DNA of 64,000 bases from Globisporangium splendens (GCA_006386115.1 VFIW01000034.1:310001-374000); one strand, 5' to 3'; positions 1 to 10,519 are shown, counted from the first letter of the stretch. Numbers and translations: made by a program. Notes: generated by a model not told the origin, from the letters alone.

Positions 1-3000
1 GGAAGTGATTGGCGAGCGTCGTGTACCCGCGTCGTTTCTTCAGTCCGTCGAGCGACGTCGCGTTCTTCACGTACTCGATCATGCCCGTCGAGGCAGACGT
101 TGCGATGATGCCGTACGGTAACAATCGAAGTGGCAGGTCTGCACTGTGGAAAATGTCCTGGAATTGACGGATCAGTTGCAAACACAGCACCTCTTGGCGA
201 AGATCGTCGTTCGACTTGACGATGAACGCGACGCAATCCCAGTTGCTCGACTGCGACAACTGCAAGTGGCGCGACGACTGACGCAACCGTTCGCGCTTCT
301 CTTCAAAGCTCTCCCCAAATGCGCTCTCTACGGCACTATGGCGCTGCTTCTGTTTGTCGACGACGAATTCGTGGATGATCTCCATTTGCTCTTTCAGAAT
401 GAGGAGATCGTCTCGCAGTTTGTCGACGTCGTCGATGTCGTCATGAGAGAACACGTGCTTCTGCAACGCATCTTCGACCGAGTGGAGCGCGCTTAGTGCT
501 TCATCGGGCTTGAACTTTTCGAAAAAGGATCCGCGCTGCCAAGTGGACCGTCGGTCTTCTGTAGAAGACGTGTTCGAGGTGTCCGCCTGGAAGCCTGATG
601 AAGACTCGCGTTGATCGCTGCTTGAGCGACTCGGCGACGACGAAAACGAAACGCTATGGGCATCGGAGTGGCTCGCGCCAGTGTGCGCCTCTGGACTCAC
701 GTTCTCTTCTGATATTAACTCGTGCGCGTCAAGAGATGGAGAAGCTGGAGTCGACAGCTCTGATGACACGGACAATGTTCCTGTTTTGTTGGCAGCACCA
801 GTGCTCTTGCGCTTTCTCAATGCAGGGATCGTTGTCGACTCGCTGCGGAGTCGGTAAGTTGCGTCCTTACTCGCGCTAAACTTCCTTGGAGGAGGAGCAT
901 CGGCCGCATTCGGTTCTGGCGTCGCTGTTTCAATTGCTCCCGAGTCGATGAGCTCACCTCCGAGCCACATTGCATGGGTCTCGTCGAACACGATCTCGTT
1001 CTGCGTCATCCACGACACCACATCTTTACCGGAGAACACGCCCTCAGACGTGGGGTATACCGCTAACATATCAATCTCTAAGTTCTGTGCCATGCGGATC
1101 AGTTGGTCCTTCGTGAATTTCTCGACCTCGTTGAACAGCGGACTGGACTTTCGCTGCGCGTATCCATTACACGTGTCAAAAGCTTCACCCTCACTCACCG
1201 ACCGCTTTCGCCGACCGTTTAGCGTGTCGGAACACGCCGCGATGATAGAATCAAGGGACTTGGTCGTTGTCGTGACTAAGGAACCTGAGCGACCGCGTTT
1301 AGTCTTCTTACCTGGCTTATTGTTACCAACAGCGGCAAGTACAGGAACAGGGTTTGATGGGACGCGGTCGCGAGCCTCTTCTCGCTCCTCTGCGTCCAGC
1401 TCCTCCTCATTAGTCGTGCGACTGCCATTCAACTTGGCCACTGCCTGCTGCTGATCTTCGTCGGCCTTCGACGCAACCTGGGAGGAAAGCGTGCCTCCGT
1501 TTTCACTAAGCGTATTGAGTTCCAACGCTTGCGCGATGTCGCTACTCGTCGCCATTTCAATGGCGTTCTTCGATTCCTTGAGAGACGAATTAGAGGCACT
1601 TCGAGCACCAGTGCTGCCGACTGGCAAAGCTTCGAATCGACTGCCAGAGTTGTCCTGGAGACCTCCACCATACGAATTTGCCGTCAGCGATCGCGCGCGT
1701 TGCAACCACGGACTACTGGCTGCGAGGTACGTGAGCATCTCAACCTCAAAGAAAATAAGTGTCGGCGCGCGCGCACGGGTCGTGAACACGGTTCCTTCTG
1801 TCCGCGCGATGGTGATGAACCGCTGCAGCGCATCTTCGCACGAGCCGAGTGGACAAAACGCTTCCTCTGGCAACTTAATTCGCTGAAGCTCCTGTCTGAG
1901 CGCCTCCTTGCGCTGCTCGGGAGCACAGTGACGCAGCCGTTCCGTCATATCGCAGAGTTCTTCGACAAATTTGATCTGGGTATTGAACACCCGCCATTCT
2001 TGACCGTCAGAGGCTGCACGGCTTTGGATGAACGCCTTACTGGCGAGCAAGTACTCTTCAGGGATTGCACACGCGCTGATCGCATCGCAGACTTCACCCA
2101 GCGGCGAGATGACATTGTTCATTGTCGAGCGTGTGAGCACACGCAGACACTCAAATTGGCACGCGATCATCTGAGCCTGCAACTCTGGGGCTGGGATATC
2201 GCGGTCCACTGCAAAACTCCAGTCATTCTGAGAAATCTGCATCTCCAAATTGATCATGAGCAGCTTGCACAAGCTGAATTTCCGAAACAGGTACTCTGGG
2301 ATGAGCAGCTCGGACTGCCCGAATCCCCAGCCACAACTGTCATCTACAGCAGCACGCGCGAGCCAATACAGAGATGTCGCGAACCGAATGTGAAGCTGTG
2401 CAGCGTAACACACGACGCGGAACAACAGCGCGGCTTTGATGTTGTTGCGTGCCCAATCCACCGTGAGCCAGAGCTGGAAGAACTCGGGCAGGAAAAACTC
2501 GAAATCTGGCAAATTCGTCGTCGAGAGTTCCAGGAGTTTGTTGACCGCGAGCGCGTACGCTTCGTCACACCCGTGGCGGTGCAGGTGAAGCACTTGGATG
2601 ATATCCGAGATGCCGAATGCGGGGTCACTGAGCAAGGTCTGTAGCGCCTCGACTTCTTCTTCATCTGCTTTCGACAGCACAGGTTTCTTCACTCCCTCAA
2701 CTTGCGCAGTGCTCAGTCGCTGCAAAATCATGCTGAGCCACACCATGAACCGCTGCACGCGATAGCAGCCCGTGCAAAGCCGAACACTATTGTTGATGGA
2801 GTAGTGGCGCAGCGTTGCCGAGCGGAGACTGTGGTCCGAGCACACGGAACCACCGCAATTGCGACAATGGTGCTGTCGCTTGGCGCTATCAAAGCGCAGA
2901 TTGCACTTCGGATGGCAACACGTCGGCTGGTTCTTGAACTTTGGAGGCGCGTGTTTCTTGTCAGCAAGCCCGAGGCCGCCCAGTGAGAGCAACAGGATGT

Positions 3001-3742
3001 TCGGGTACGTTTCCGTCTGCGTCTTCCACTTGGCGATCGATTCTTCTGCGCCTTTCAACGCTGTTCGGATGTACGCGAGCCACTTCTTCTTGTCGTCCTC
3101 CGAGTCCGCGTCGATGTTGAACACGGCGCCGTTCGTGAAGTAGAGCTTGAACGAGTTGCGGTACGTGTGCCACAGCCCTTTGCCGTCCCAGCTCTCGACT
3201 TTGTGGACCTCGGCGCTGAACGCAGCGTTGATGAGCGCGCTCGCTGCTTCCCGCGTCGAGAAGCGGCAAAAGTTGAGCCCGACACAGCGGCAGTAGAAGC
3301 GCTTCATGCGGTGGTACGTGAGTCCCTCGTCGCGCATGCTCAGGTACCCTTTCATCCCGAATCCGTCCTGCTCCGCACACAGCGGATTCCCGCTATCGCT
3401 TGTCGTTGTATTCGTTGTAGTTGATCCTCCAGGTTCTGACGATCGCTGATGCGACAAATGTGACGACGAGTTGCGGTCGTCGTCCTGGTCCTGGCTCGCC
3501 GAGGGTGACGACTCCTCAGACACCGCTGTGTCGCTCTTCCCCGCATCCACACCACTCACCTCATCGCTGTCTACCTCATTATCAACGTCTATCGTGTCCA
3601 CGTCGTAGTCGGCGTGCGCGGCTCCTCCCGCCTCCATCACCACGATGCCTGCCGAGTCGCCGCCGCGTTCGTTCTCCACTGCGCCCATGCTGTCGCCTGC
3701 GCCGTCGGCGTGCAGAGCCTCAATAGCGCTGGCCAGCGTCAT
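1..3742 (-). CDS. PH-FYVE-PIK-DEP phosphatidylinositol 4-kinase-like protein (partial, C-terminus off left edge)
   Basis: The minus strand is open without a stop or intron from an ATG at 3742 to the window edge (about 1247 codons). Domains in order: acidic, Ser-rich N-terminus; PH domain about residues 129-232; FYVE-type zinc finger about 273-335 with RQHHCRNCGG and paired CxxC elements; PIK helical (lipid kinase accessory) domain about 350-560; low-complexity linker; DEP-like domain about 872-955; and from about 1167 the N-lobe of a PI3/PI4-kinase catalytic domain with IVKSNDDLRQEVLCLQL and TSASTGMIEYV, closest in my reading to PI4K type III beta. The activation loop lies outside the window. 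By family it would phosphorylate phosphatidylinositol at the 4-position on Golgi or endosomal membranes. PH and FYVE should recruit it to phosphoinositide-bearing membranes. It is a lipid kinase with high certainty; the PI4K subtype is inferred from the N-lobe only. Confidence 0.9.
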   Translation of the reverse strand, partial: MTLASAIEALHADGAGDSMGAVENERGGDSAGIVVMEAGGAAHADYDVDTIDVDNEVDSDEVSGVDAGKSDTAVSEESSPSASQDQDDDRNSSSHLSHQRSSEPGGSTTTNTTTSDSGNPLCAEQDGFGMKGYLSMRDEGLTYHRMKRFYCRCVGLNFCRFSTREAASALINAAFSAEVHKVESWDGKGLWHTYRNSFKLYFTNGAVFNIDADSEDDKKKWLAYIRTALKGAEESIAKWKTQTETYPNILLLSLGGLGLADKKHAPPKFKNQPTCCHPKCNLRFDSAKRQHHCRNCGGSVCSDHSLRSATLRHYSINNSVRLCTGCYRVQRFMVWLSMILQRLSTAQVEGVKKPVLSKADEEEVEALQTLLSDPAFGISDIIQVLHLHRHGCDEAYALAVNKLLELSTTNLPDFEFFLPEFFQLWLTVDWARNNIKAALLFRVVCYAAQLHIRFATSLYWLARAAVDDSCGWGFGQSELLIPEYLFRKFSLCKLLMINLEMQISQNDWSFAVDRDIPAPELQAQMIACQFECLRVLTRSTMNNVISPLGEVCDAISACAIPEEYLLASKAFIQSRAASDGQEWRVFNTQIKFVEELCDMTERLRHCAPEQRKEALRQELQRIKLPEEAFCPLGSCEDALQRFITIARTEGTVFTTRARAPTLIFFEVEMLTYLAASSPWLQRARSLTANSYGGGLQDNSGSRFEALPVGSTGARSASNSSLKESKNAIEMATSSDIAQALELNTLSENGGTLSSQVASKADEDQQQAVAKLNGSRTTNEEELDAEEREEARDRVPSNPVPVLAAVGNNKPGKKTKRGRSGSLVTTTTKSLDSIIAACSDTLNGRRKRSVSEGEAFDTCNGYAQRKSSPLFNEVEKFTKDQLIRMAQNLEIDMLAVYPTSEGVFSGKDVVSWMTQNEIVFDETHAMWLGGELIDSGAIETATPEPNAADAPPPRKFSASKDATYRLRSESTTIPALRKRKSTGAANKTGTLSVSSELSTPASPSLDAHELISEENVSPEAHTGASHSDAHSVSFSSSPSRSSSDQRESSSGFQADTSNTSSTEDRRSTWQRGSFFEKFKPDEALSALHSVEDALQKHVFSHDDIDDVDKLRDDLLILKEQMEIIHEFVVDKQKQRHSAVESAFGESFEEKRERLRQSSRHLQLSQSSNWDCVAFIVKSNDDLRQEVLCLQLIRQFQDIFHSADLPLRLLPYGIIATSASTGMIEYVKNATSLDGLKKRRGYTTLANHF

Positions 3743-3757
3743 GCTCACTGCTCTCCG

Positions 3758-3778
3758 CTCTCTCTCTCTCTCTCTCTG
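3758..3778. repeat. (CT)n microsatellite
   Basis: About ten CT units lie 16 nt upstream of the kinase ATG, read on the other strand as a GA tract in its 5' UTR or core promoter. Confidence 0.9.
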
Positions 3779-4476
3779 CTGAACTCCTGCTGCTCCGGAA
3801 GTATTTCTGGTGATGATTACACCCTCGTCAACAGGACGGACTGTTTGTTTGTTAGGACAGGCAGCGAAGGGAGGGAGGTTGTTTGTTATGTGGGCGCTTG
3901 CTGTGTACATAAACTGGAAAGAGTGTGTGCAACACTTGCCCCTGTGGAAAGAGATGGGAACGGCTAGTATTTGTTTGGGAAGGGGACGAAACACATGAGA
4001 GTGTCACAAATGGGACAAACCTCCTTCCTGCACGTATAACCCATGAAAAATACAGTGTTTGATTAGAACGCCTACTTGTAAACATGATTAGTTTAAAGAG
4101 TGAACCTTGCTCTGACAAGTCGCGATAATTCAAAGAGAGATTCATCGCTTCACGTCCTGATCATCGAGAAATTGTGGTCGAAGACAGCGACCCATTTATA
4201 AATTTGAAAAGTGAATCTCGCTTCAAATCCGAAGAGAGGTTTCACTCTTTTCAGTAGTGCTTCCATGTCGGCACGCGCTTTTTTGTTTGTCTGCAACACA
4301 GCATCTGTGAGGGAAGAGGAGAGGGGAGAGGAAAGAGAGCAGAGCAGCAGAGGAAAAATCGAACCGCCCTGTTTCCAATAGGAAGCACTGGAGAAGGAAG
4401 GACAGACGGTGGGACGCATCGCCATTGAATTTCCCCAGCAGGATAGCTATTTTACACCCGCGCGGCTCCCCCTTCA

Positions 4477-4492
4477 TCCATTCCCTTCGTTT
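4477..4492 (+). promoter_or_regulatory. Candidate oomycete initiator (Inr/FPR-like)
   Basis: The sequence TCCATTCCCTTCGTTT lies about 25 nt upstream of the PX gene ATG. It resembles the oomycete initiator plus flanking promoter region (TCATTYY followed by TTYG). The match is by eye. Confidence 0.45.
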
Positions 4493-4513
4493 CGCATCAG
4501 ACGACAACCCACG

Positions 4514-7244
4514 ATGACGGCGACGATGTTGAAGAAGAAACGGCGCAAGATGAAGCAGATGCAGGGGCTGCTGCTGCTCGCGCGCCTGCAGCACCCGGTC
4601 GCGGGCGCCGCGACGAACTTGTACGACGCACAGGGCAACCCGCTGTTTACGCAAGCCAAGAAAGTGCTCGTCGTGCTCCAACCGCAGCAACTGCAGCTCG
4701 CGTACTCGGCCCAGGTATGTATCGTGTGTGTATGTGGAGAGTTCTTTCATGTATGTGCGAAATTGACTGAGAGATGTGATGGTTTTGTGTAGGACGACCA
4801 GGACATGACGCATATCCTTGGACGCATTGACCTCCGCGGCGCCAAGTTGGAGCAACTGCCCGACGGCTTCATCATCCACGAAGGCGAGAGCAGCAAGGTG
4901 CATTCAGTAGGAAGCTAGCGACGTCATTGTAGATATGAAGACCCATGCATGCTCCCGTTGCAGTTAATACTAACGCAACTGTGCCGTTTGTTTCCTGCCG
5001 TTGTAGAAATTCAAGCTCCAAGACCGCGACAAGGCGACGACGGACGCGTGGTTCTACGGCGTGTACGCTGCGATCACCGAGTTTACGCAGCTGCCGATCC
5101 CCGCGAGCGAAGACCATTCGCAGCGGTATTCCGCTATACTGAGTGCGAGTCTACGTGACGAAGTCACCGATGAGCTGGTAAACTCACCTAAGAAATTGCC
5201 ATGCCGTGCTGGCTGTTGTCTAATATGAACTGTGGCTTTCTTAGGAATTTGAGTTGTCGTGTCAGCTGAATCTGCCCGCTCGTCCAATCGAGAAGCCAAG
5301 CATCCGGTGGAAAATATGGAAAACTTTTGCCCAACTCCAAGCATTTGATGAGTACGTTGTGTTTGCCATCGCACATAGGAAAACGAAGTAGTTATTGACG
5401 ATGTGTATACGCGCGTGTGTGTCTCTTTTTGTTTTTTTAGTGAGCTCCGCATCACGTACGGATCGCATATGAAGAGACTCGAGTTCCCACGGGAGCGAAA
5501 GCGCGATTCGCTCTTTGGCGGCCTCCGCAAGAAATCGAAGCAAGATCTGAAGCACCAGCAGCTCGCCGTCTATATCGACAAGGTACAGAATGATATGGCA
5601 GACTCACTTGGGTCATTCGTGCAACAATTAGACTAATAACCAAATTCTCTCTGTTGATTATGTTAGGTATTTGAGATCCCAGGCATCTACTCAGAGACGA
5701 CATTCCTGAAGAAAGCCAGGCGGTTCTTGGGCTTTGACTCGTTCTTTGTGATTAAGGTTCGTCCACATCAGGATTGTTTCGATATAAAGAAAGAGAAGCA
5801 AGCCTAATCTGTACTCATGGCGACACAGGCATCGGCTGATAACGAAGAAAACGACAATCAACCAGATATCCAACAAGAACAGCTACAGCAATATGTCGCA
5901 CAGGTACAAGCAGAACCAGTGAGTGACGACAGCGAACCAAATTCCCCTCCTCAATCCAGCAACTACAATGGACCACCGTCACAAACGATGGAACGGTCAA
6001 GTTCTTCGTACGATTTTGAGGTTTGTGGTTGCCTGAAGCGAAAGTGCTTGCTAAATATTGTGTTTGGGGTTCATGCATTAACGAAAACGTTGATGTGGGT
6101 ATTTTAGAGCCGCCGTGCGAGTCTTGGGGCCGTCGACGTGCTTCCTCCGTTATCAAGAAACGGTTCTTCTGCGCATATCGAAGATGTTGGTACCGAGTAC
6201 GTTGAAATCGTGCCAGAGACGGACCCGAAGGCTGCGAAAAAGCTTCACAAGCAGATCATCCAGCGTGTTCGCGAGCTTGTTGCGTTTGACGAAGATCGCG
6301 TGCGCGATTTCCAGGATCAGACCAAGTACTTTGGTCGCGACGAGATGTCGGCGACGGAGTACTGTGCGTTTCTTCTTGGCGCGTTTGGTGCAAAGGAGTG
6401 CTGCCAAATCATTCCAATGATGGCACGACTGCTCCCCGATGATGTCAAGCGAAACGAGCTCATGGATGGTCGATCTGCTATTTGGCGACGAACGATTCGA
6501 CGCAATCGACGTCGGTCCAAGCAGTTTTCGGAAAGCGTGGCGTTCCAGCAACAACGAAACGAGGTTGTTCACGAACAGCACGTTGTTCAGAAAATGCGAC
6601 CAAAGTCTGAGGTTTTGCCGGGCATGAACTGGAACGCTCACGACCGAGACTTAAACCAGGTGCTTCCGTCCCGAAACTCGATGCTCGAGATTCCGAGTCG
6701 ATCATCCTTCCTCAGCACCAGTTCTAACAACCAAGATAACCCGATTGGTAGCACTGACCCAATTGGAAGCAGTGACCGGGCGGAGCCACCTGCTCACAAA
6801 AAGCCGCTCTTGGACCCTCGTCGCAAGCTGCAGCATCGAGCTTCGTTTAATTATTTCGTCGAGCCGGCATCGGACCCAATTCAAGAGGAGACCTCGATGT
6901 CGTATGACTCAGACGACAACAACAACAACGGGAACCAAATACCAGAACCCACTGCGGTCCGTGTGCTCCCTTCCCTGGAAAGAAAGTCGTCGCTTGCAGG
7001 TGGCCATCGATGGAGCCATTCTTCGCAGAACCGACTGTCGAATGCGGACACCGCACTGGAGGATCATTATTCCGCTGAGTACGGTGGCGATGACGACAGC
7101 AACGCTCCTGTAGATTACAGACACCGTCGTTCGAGCGTCAAATCGGAACTCGAGGCTGCTCACCAACCTGCACCCGTAGTCGAGGAGAATCCTGTGCTGG
7201 CGCGTCTCCGCAAGCAGGGAGCGATTAACTTTATGATGCGTTAA
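4514..7244 (+). CDS. PX domain protein with C-terminal ZNF598/Hel2-like helical module
   Basis: Eight exons fit by splice motifs and phase: 4514-4714, 4793-4897, 5007-5177, 5245-5351, 5441-5582, 5667-5756, 5829-6020 and 6108-7244, giving about 714 aa. The start is the ATG at 4514, followed by a Lys-rich stretch. Residues 1-160 form a PH-like or unassigned region. The PX domain spans about 160-275, with RPIEKPSIRWKIWKTFAQLQ, LRITYGSHMKRLEFP and the core up to GFDSFFVIK. A Gln/Asn/Ser-rich linker follows. Near residues 370-450 sits a helical segment (FDEDRVRDFQ...SATEYCAFLLGAFG...IIPMMARLLPD) that resembles the C-terminal module of ZNF598/Hel2. The tail is disordered, Ser/Asn/Asp-rich and has an Asn run. 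PX domains bind phosphoinositides, mainly PI3P, on endosomes, so this is probably a membrane-sorting or signalling adaptor. The exons are secure in the PX core. The C-terminal assignment is tentative. Confidence 0.8.
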
Positions 7245-7423
7245 TAATGGATTCTCTTGTTGTATATAGTTTAACTCGCGGTCGGTGCGGTATCCGTTGG
7301 TTTCGTTGTTGACAAGATCAGCTATGTATAGCAGCGTCGACCAAGTTTGAGAATGTGAGCCACAATTGTCGCTGAGTTTGGAAGTTCCAAGTTGGAGCAT
7401 TCGAACCCAAAGACAGCTTTGCG

Positions 7424-7741
7424 ATGACTGCCGTGACAAGTGAAGAGCTCCAGCAAGCATGGCAGAAAGTGAAGCATGCCAAGACTCTGCCAGATGTACG
7501 TTCATGTCCTCAAATACTCAGGAGGTACACTGAACTTGGCTGCTGACCTGGGTTTGTTTTTCTGTTGTTGGGTGTTACGTGCAACTCGAAAGCCTCCGAC
7601 GATCAAGCTGCCGCTGTTCAGTATAAAGACACCGATGAAAACGCGCTTGGTTGCGATTCAACACGTCATCAATACACTCGAGTAAGATCGCCTAAAAAGC
7701 CGAGCTGCGTGCTATGTGGCGCTCACTGTGCTTCTGTTTTT

Positions 7742-7772
<31 letters not shown>

Positions 7773-8808
7773 GATGGAGAAAGGTACAACTACACGGGCA
7801 CGCAGTACTTTGACGTGAACAAGAACCGCAGCTTCAAAAGCATCGTGTCGACGGCAAAAGACATCCTGAACGAGATCCTGCCCATCCAATGCCTCGAGGC
7901 TGTGTTCCTGGCGTCATACCTGACGGCGAATGCGCCGGACTTGGAACGGTTTCCGATCAGCTTCAAGTCGGTTGCTGGCACGAATGTGCATCGCCACATC
8001 ATCCTGGCGGTGCGCCATCAACACAACAAATGGGGCGCACTCGGACTGAGTCGAAGCGGCAAACTCATGTACAAGGAGCTCAAGTACGCGTCGCTGAGCG
8101 AGCTGATCCAGGATTTCTGCCACGAGTTTGAACTCCTGTACCATAGAGTGCTCAAGGTCTACGTGGGCTTCCCCTTCAACCACGATATCCACTCGTCCGA
8201 GAAAGTGGAATGGCGGGTGCGTTGCTGGCTGCTCGACATACTCGGACCATGGGCATTTACTGATTAAACTTTGTCTATCTTTTGTTTAAATGGCAGGTTA
8301 TGAACATTTCCCTTGAGTTCAACGAGTGGGTTGACGCAGCTCAGCACTTGGACAGTTTTGCAAAGGACGCAGTGGATATCCTGGCGTACAAGAAAAGCAA
8401 AGGCGTGCTACCCGAGTCGTTTGCGACCAAGTTCCCACTGCACACACCCGAGTCCGAGTCTGGTGCAAGCAAAAATGCAATAAAATCCCCTGACAAGCGA
8501 CGAATGACGTTTAGCTCCAGTGTATTTGAGTTCCCATCTGCTGGGTATGGATACAACGATGACGACGACACTGCTGCGGAATCACAAAGTGGGCGAAGCG
8601 AGTCCCGAGAAGGAGGATCCCAGCAGTGCCACACCCAAGCCCATCCTCGTGGCACCGGATCGTCTGGAGTTTAAGCCTGCTCTAGCGGTACGAAGTTGCA
8701 CGTGTTGGTTTTCTTGGCCATTTGTACTAATCTGTGGGGCTTTGCACATGCTTCTACTGTTTGGCGTAGAATGCTGCCCAGGTGCTGCCAACCAACATTT
8801 TGCTGTAA
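7424..8808 (+). CDS. Vasohibin-type tubulin tyrosine carboxypeptidase
   Basis: Proposed exons are 7424-7495, 7593-7681, 7784-8216, 8297-8544, 8603-8687 and 8770-8808, about 321 aa. The first four are well supported; the last two are inferred from frame and phase. The core matches vasohibin throughout: TPMKTRLVAIQHVINTLE, YNYTGTQYFDV, LPIQCLEAVFLASYLT, LERFPISFKS, HRHIILAV, GALGLSRSGKLMYK, LSELIQDF and EKVEWR. The transglutaminase-like Cys-His-Ser triad is visible as C90 (IQCLEA), H125 (RHIIL) and S143 (GLSRS), with the same spacing as human VASH1 (C169/H204/S221). By family it removes the C-terminal tyrosine of alpha-tubulin. In animals it works with the small partner SVBP; no SVBP-like gene was recognised here. 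The third intron contains a long TTTC repeat. The C-terminus beyond residue 280 is Ser/Pro-rich and uncertain. Confidence 0.85.
7741..7771. repeat. (TTTC)n microsatellite in intron
   Basis: About eight TTTC units sit directly upstream of the splice acceptor of the vasohibin intron that ends near 7783. The repeat may act as its polypyrimidine tract. Confidence 0.9.
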
Positions 8809-8894
8809 AACACGACGTGCTTCCCGTACTTGGTGAAATCGACGAAGCCTCGCGGCAACTCGAGATCGTGACGCGCGGCGCCGCCGAAGATCGG

Positions 8895-8920
8895 AATAAC
8901 AACAACAACAACAACAACAG
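8895..8920. repeat. (AAC)n trinucleotide repeat
   Basis: About eight AAC units lie between the converging 3' ends of the vasohibin and MORN genes. Read on the minus strand they form a GTT run. Confidence 0.9.
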
Positions 8921-9032
8921 TTCGGGAGAGCCACAATGTCCACCAGCAGCTGCATTTCGCGTGTCTGCGGTATGTACCGACCACATTGAGGTTGATGATC
9001 ACCGGCGGAAGAGCGTCCGAGGTCACACTATC

Positions 9033-10519
9033 TCAAACAATGTGGTACTTGCCCAACAGCGTGCTAGCTGGCAGATCGATCTGCACAAATGACGCCTTGC
9101 CGCCAGAGTTTGATACACTCACATTATCCACACGTTGCTCTTGCTCTTGTTGCATTACCTCAATGCCAGCATCTCCACTCTCCAAAGTTTGGTTCGCGTC
9201 ATTGAGCACCAAGGATTCTTGCTTCGTCGGGTCGAATGCATCTGCAACCTTCGCTTCCTCCAGACTCAAGGTGGCTTCTTGCTTTGGTTTTTCTTTATTC
9301 ATCACAACAAACTGTCATTGCGCATGCGGAACAGACACTTCGTCACCCTTTTGCTGTTTCTCCTCGTCGCGTAGACTCGAAGACCGACTCCTTAGAGGAG
9401 GCTTTGCAGTTGTTTTCGCTGCAGACGCAGGTCTTGCACTGGATGGATTGTTTTCGTCAATGTAATGCCCTTCAAAGATCCGCATTCGAATGCAGCGACC
9501 CGACTCGCTATGCAAGACGACAATGCCTTCACCCTCACCTTGTTTCATGTTGCAGACGCTCTGTACCACAGGATGCGGGAGTTGCTTGTTCTCGATCGTC
9601 AGTGCAAGCGGCAGATCCAGAAGCACGTCTTCTTGCTGCTCCGCTTCTGCCATGTTGCCTCGCTCTTGGTCGTTTGGCTCCGAGTCAGCAACGCTGCTGC
9701 TCATAGGCTGAACAAGCTTCGCAACTAGTCGAGTCGTGCGCTCTTCATCGTAGCAAGCCACAATGATGCACAATTAGCACACTCTTAAAGGAGGCGACAT
9801 TCTTGCATGCACGTACCCGTTGGCTGGTTTACGCGCCACGTTCCTTCGTACCACAGCTCGCCGTCACTATCTCCTTCCTCGAGGTTCCTGACATCCATGA
9901 GAATACCAGCACCACTGCCTTTACGTTCTCCATCGAGCCATTCGCCCTCATACAAAGTCTTCTCAAGACGGTCACAGAGCACGCCCTTGCAAGTCATACA
10001 ACCGTGTTGCCATTCGCCCTCGTAGAACTCCCCAGTCGGCATCACCAATTTCCCAATACCATGCGGCTTGTGGCGCTCAAACGCGCCAGTGTACACGCTC
10101 TCGCCGCGGTTCACAAGCTCACCATGTCCGCTTCGCTGGTTACATTCCCAGTGGCCGTCGTACCGTTTCCCTGTGTTTGGGGACAGGAACACGCCCTCAC
10201 CATGTCTCTCGCCACAATGGAACTGGCCGCTGTACGAGTCGCCGTTCGGCCATTTGCGCAGCCCCATGCCGTCCATCTCGCCATTCACAAAGTCCCTTCG
10301 TAGGTTCCACCGTCGCGCATCGTGAACACGCTGCGGCCGTGCATTTTGCCGCGAGACCACTCGCCCGCGTACGCGAAGTAGCCCATGCCGCCATGGGGAA
10401 ACGTGTACGTGCCGTGTCCGTTGCGGAGCTGCTGCTTGGAGGCGCCAACGTATGCCTGACACACATAGAGCAACTCAGCACAGTTAATGCAAAATAGAAG
10501 AAAACACATGACGTACCAT
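9033..10519 (-). CDS. MORN-repeat protein (apparent frameshift; pseudogene or sequence error)
   Basis: The proposed start is the ATG at 10519-10517, immediately followed by an intron (GTACGT...GTGTCAG). Exon 2 (10455-9817) encodes about eight MORN repeats (e.g. GHGTYTFPHGG, YSGQFHCGERHGEG, YTGAFERHKPHGIG, YEGEWQHG). Near 10303 the repeats jump frame: GGTYEG is followed by a stop in frame, while FVNGEMDGMGL continues in the next frame, consistent with one missing base. Exon length (639 nt) and terminal phase agree with exactly one lost base. Exon 3 starts at 9742 and is hydrophilic. It meets an in-frame TGA at 9315, yet coding-like sequence continues in the same frame to 9033; a 54-nt intron could remove that stop. 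MORN proteins bind membranes or cytoskeleton. No catalytic domain is seen, and the 3' end is unresolved. Confidence 0.6.

Larger units (their letters stand above)
3743..4513. other. Divergent intergenic region (kinase / PX gene)
   Basis: About 770 nt separate the starts of two divergently transcribed genes. It holds a CT microsatellite next to the kinase start and a candidate initiator element next to the PX gene start. Between 4090 and 4260 there are loosely repeated AAAGAGTGAA/TTCACTCTTT-like segments in both orientations. Open frames here have no coding character. Confidence 0.6.

Noticed and set aside
1529..2644. Long plus-strand open frame (371 codons)
   Set aside because: It lies antisense to the PIK and linker part of the kinase, whose minus-strand frame has clear domains and codon bias.
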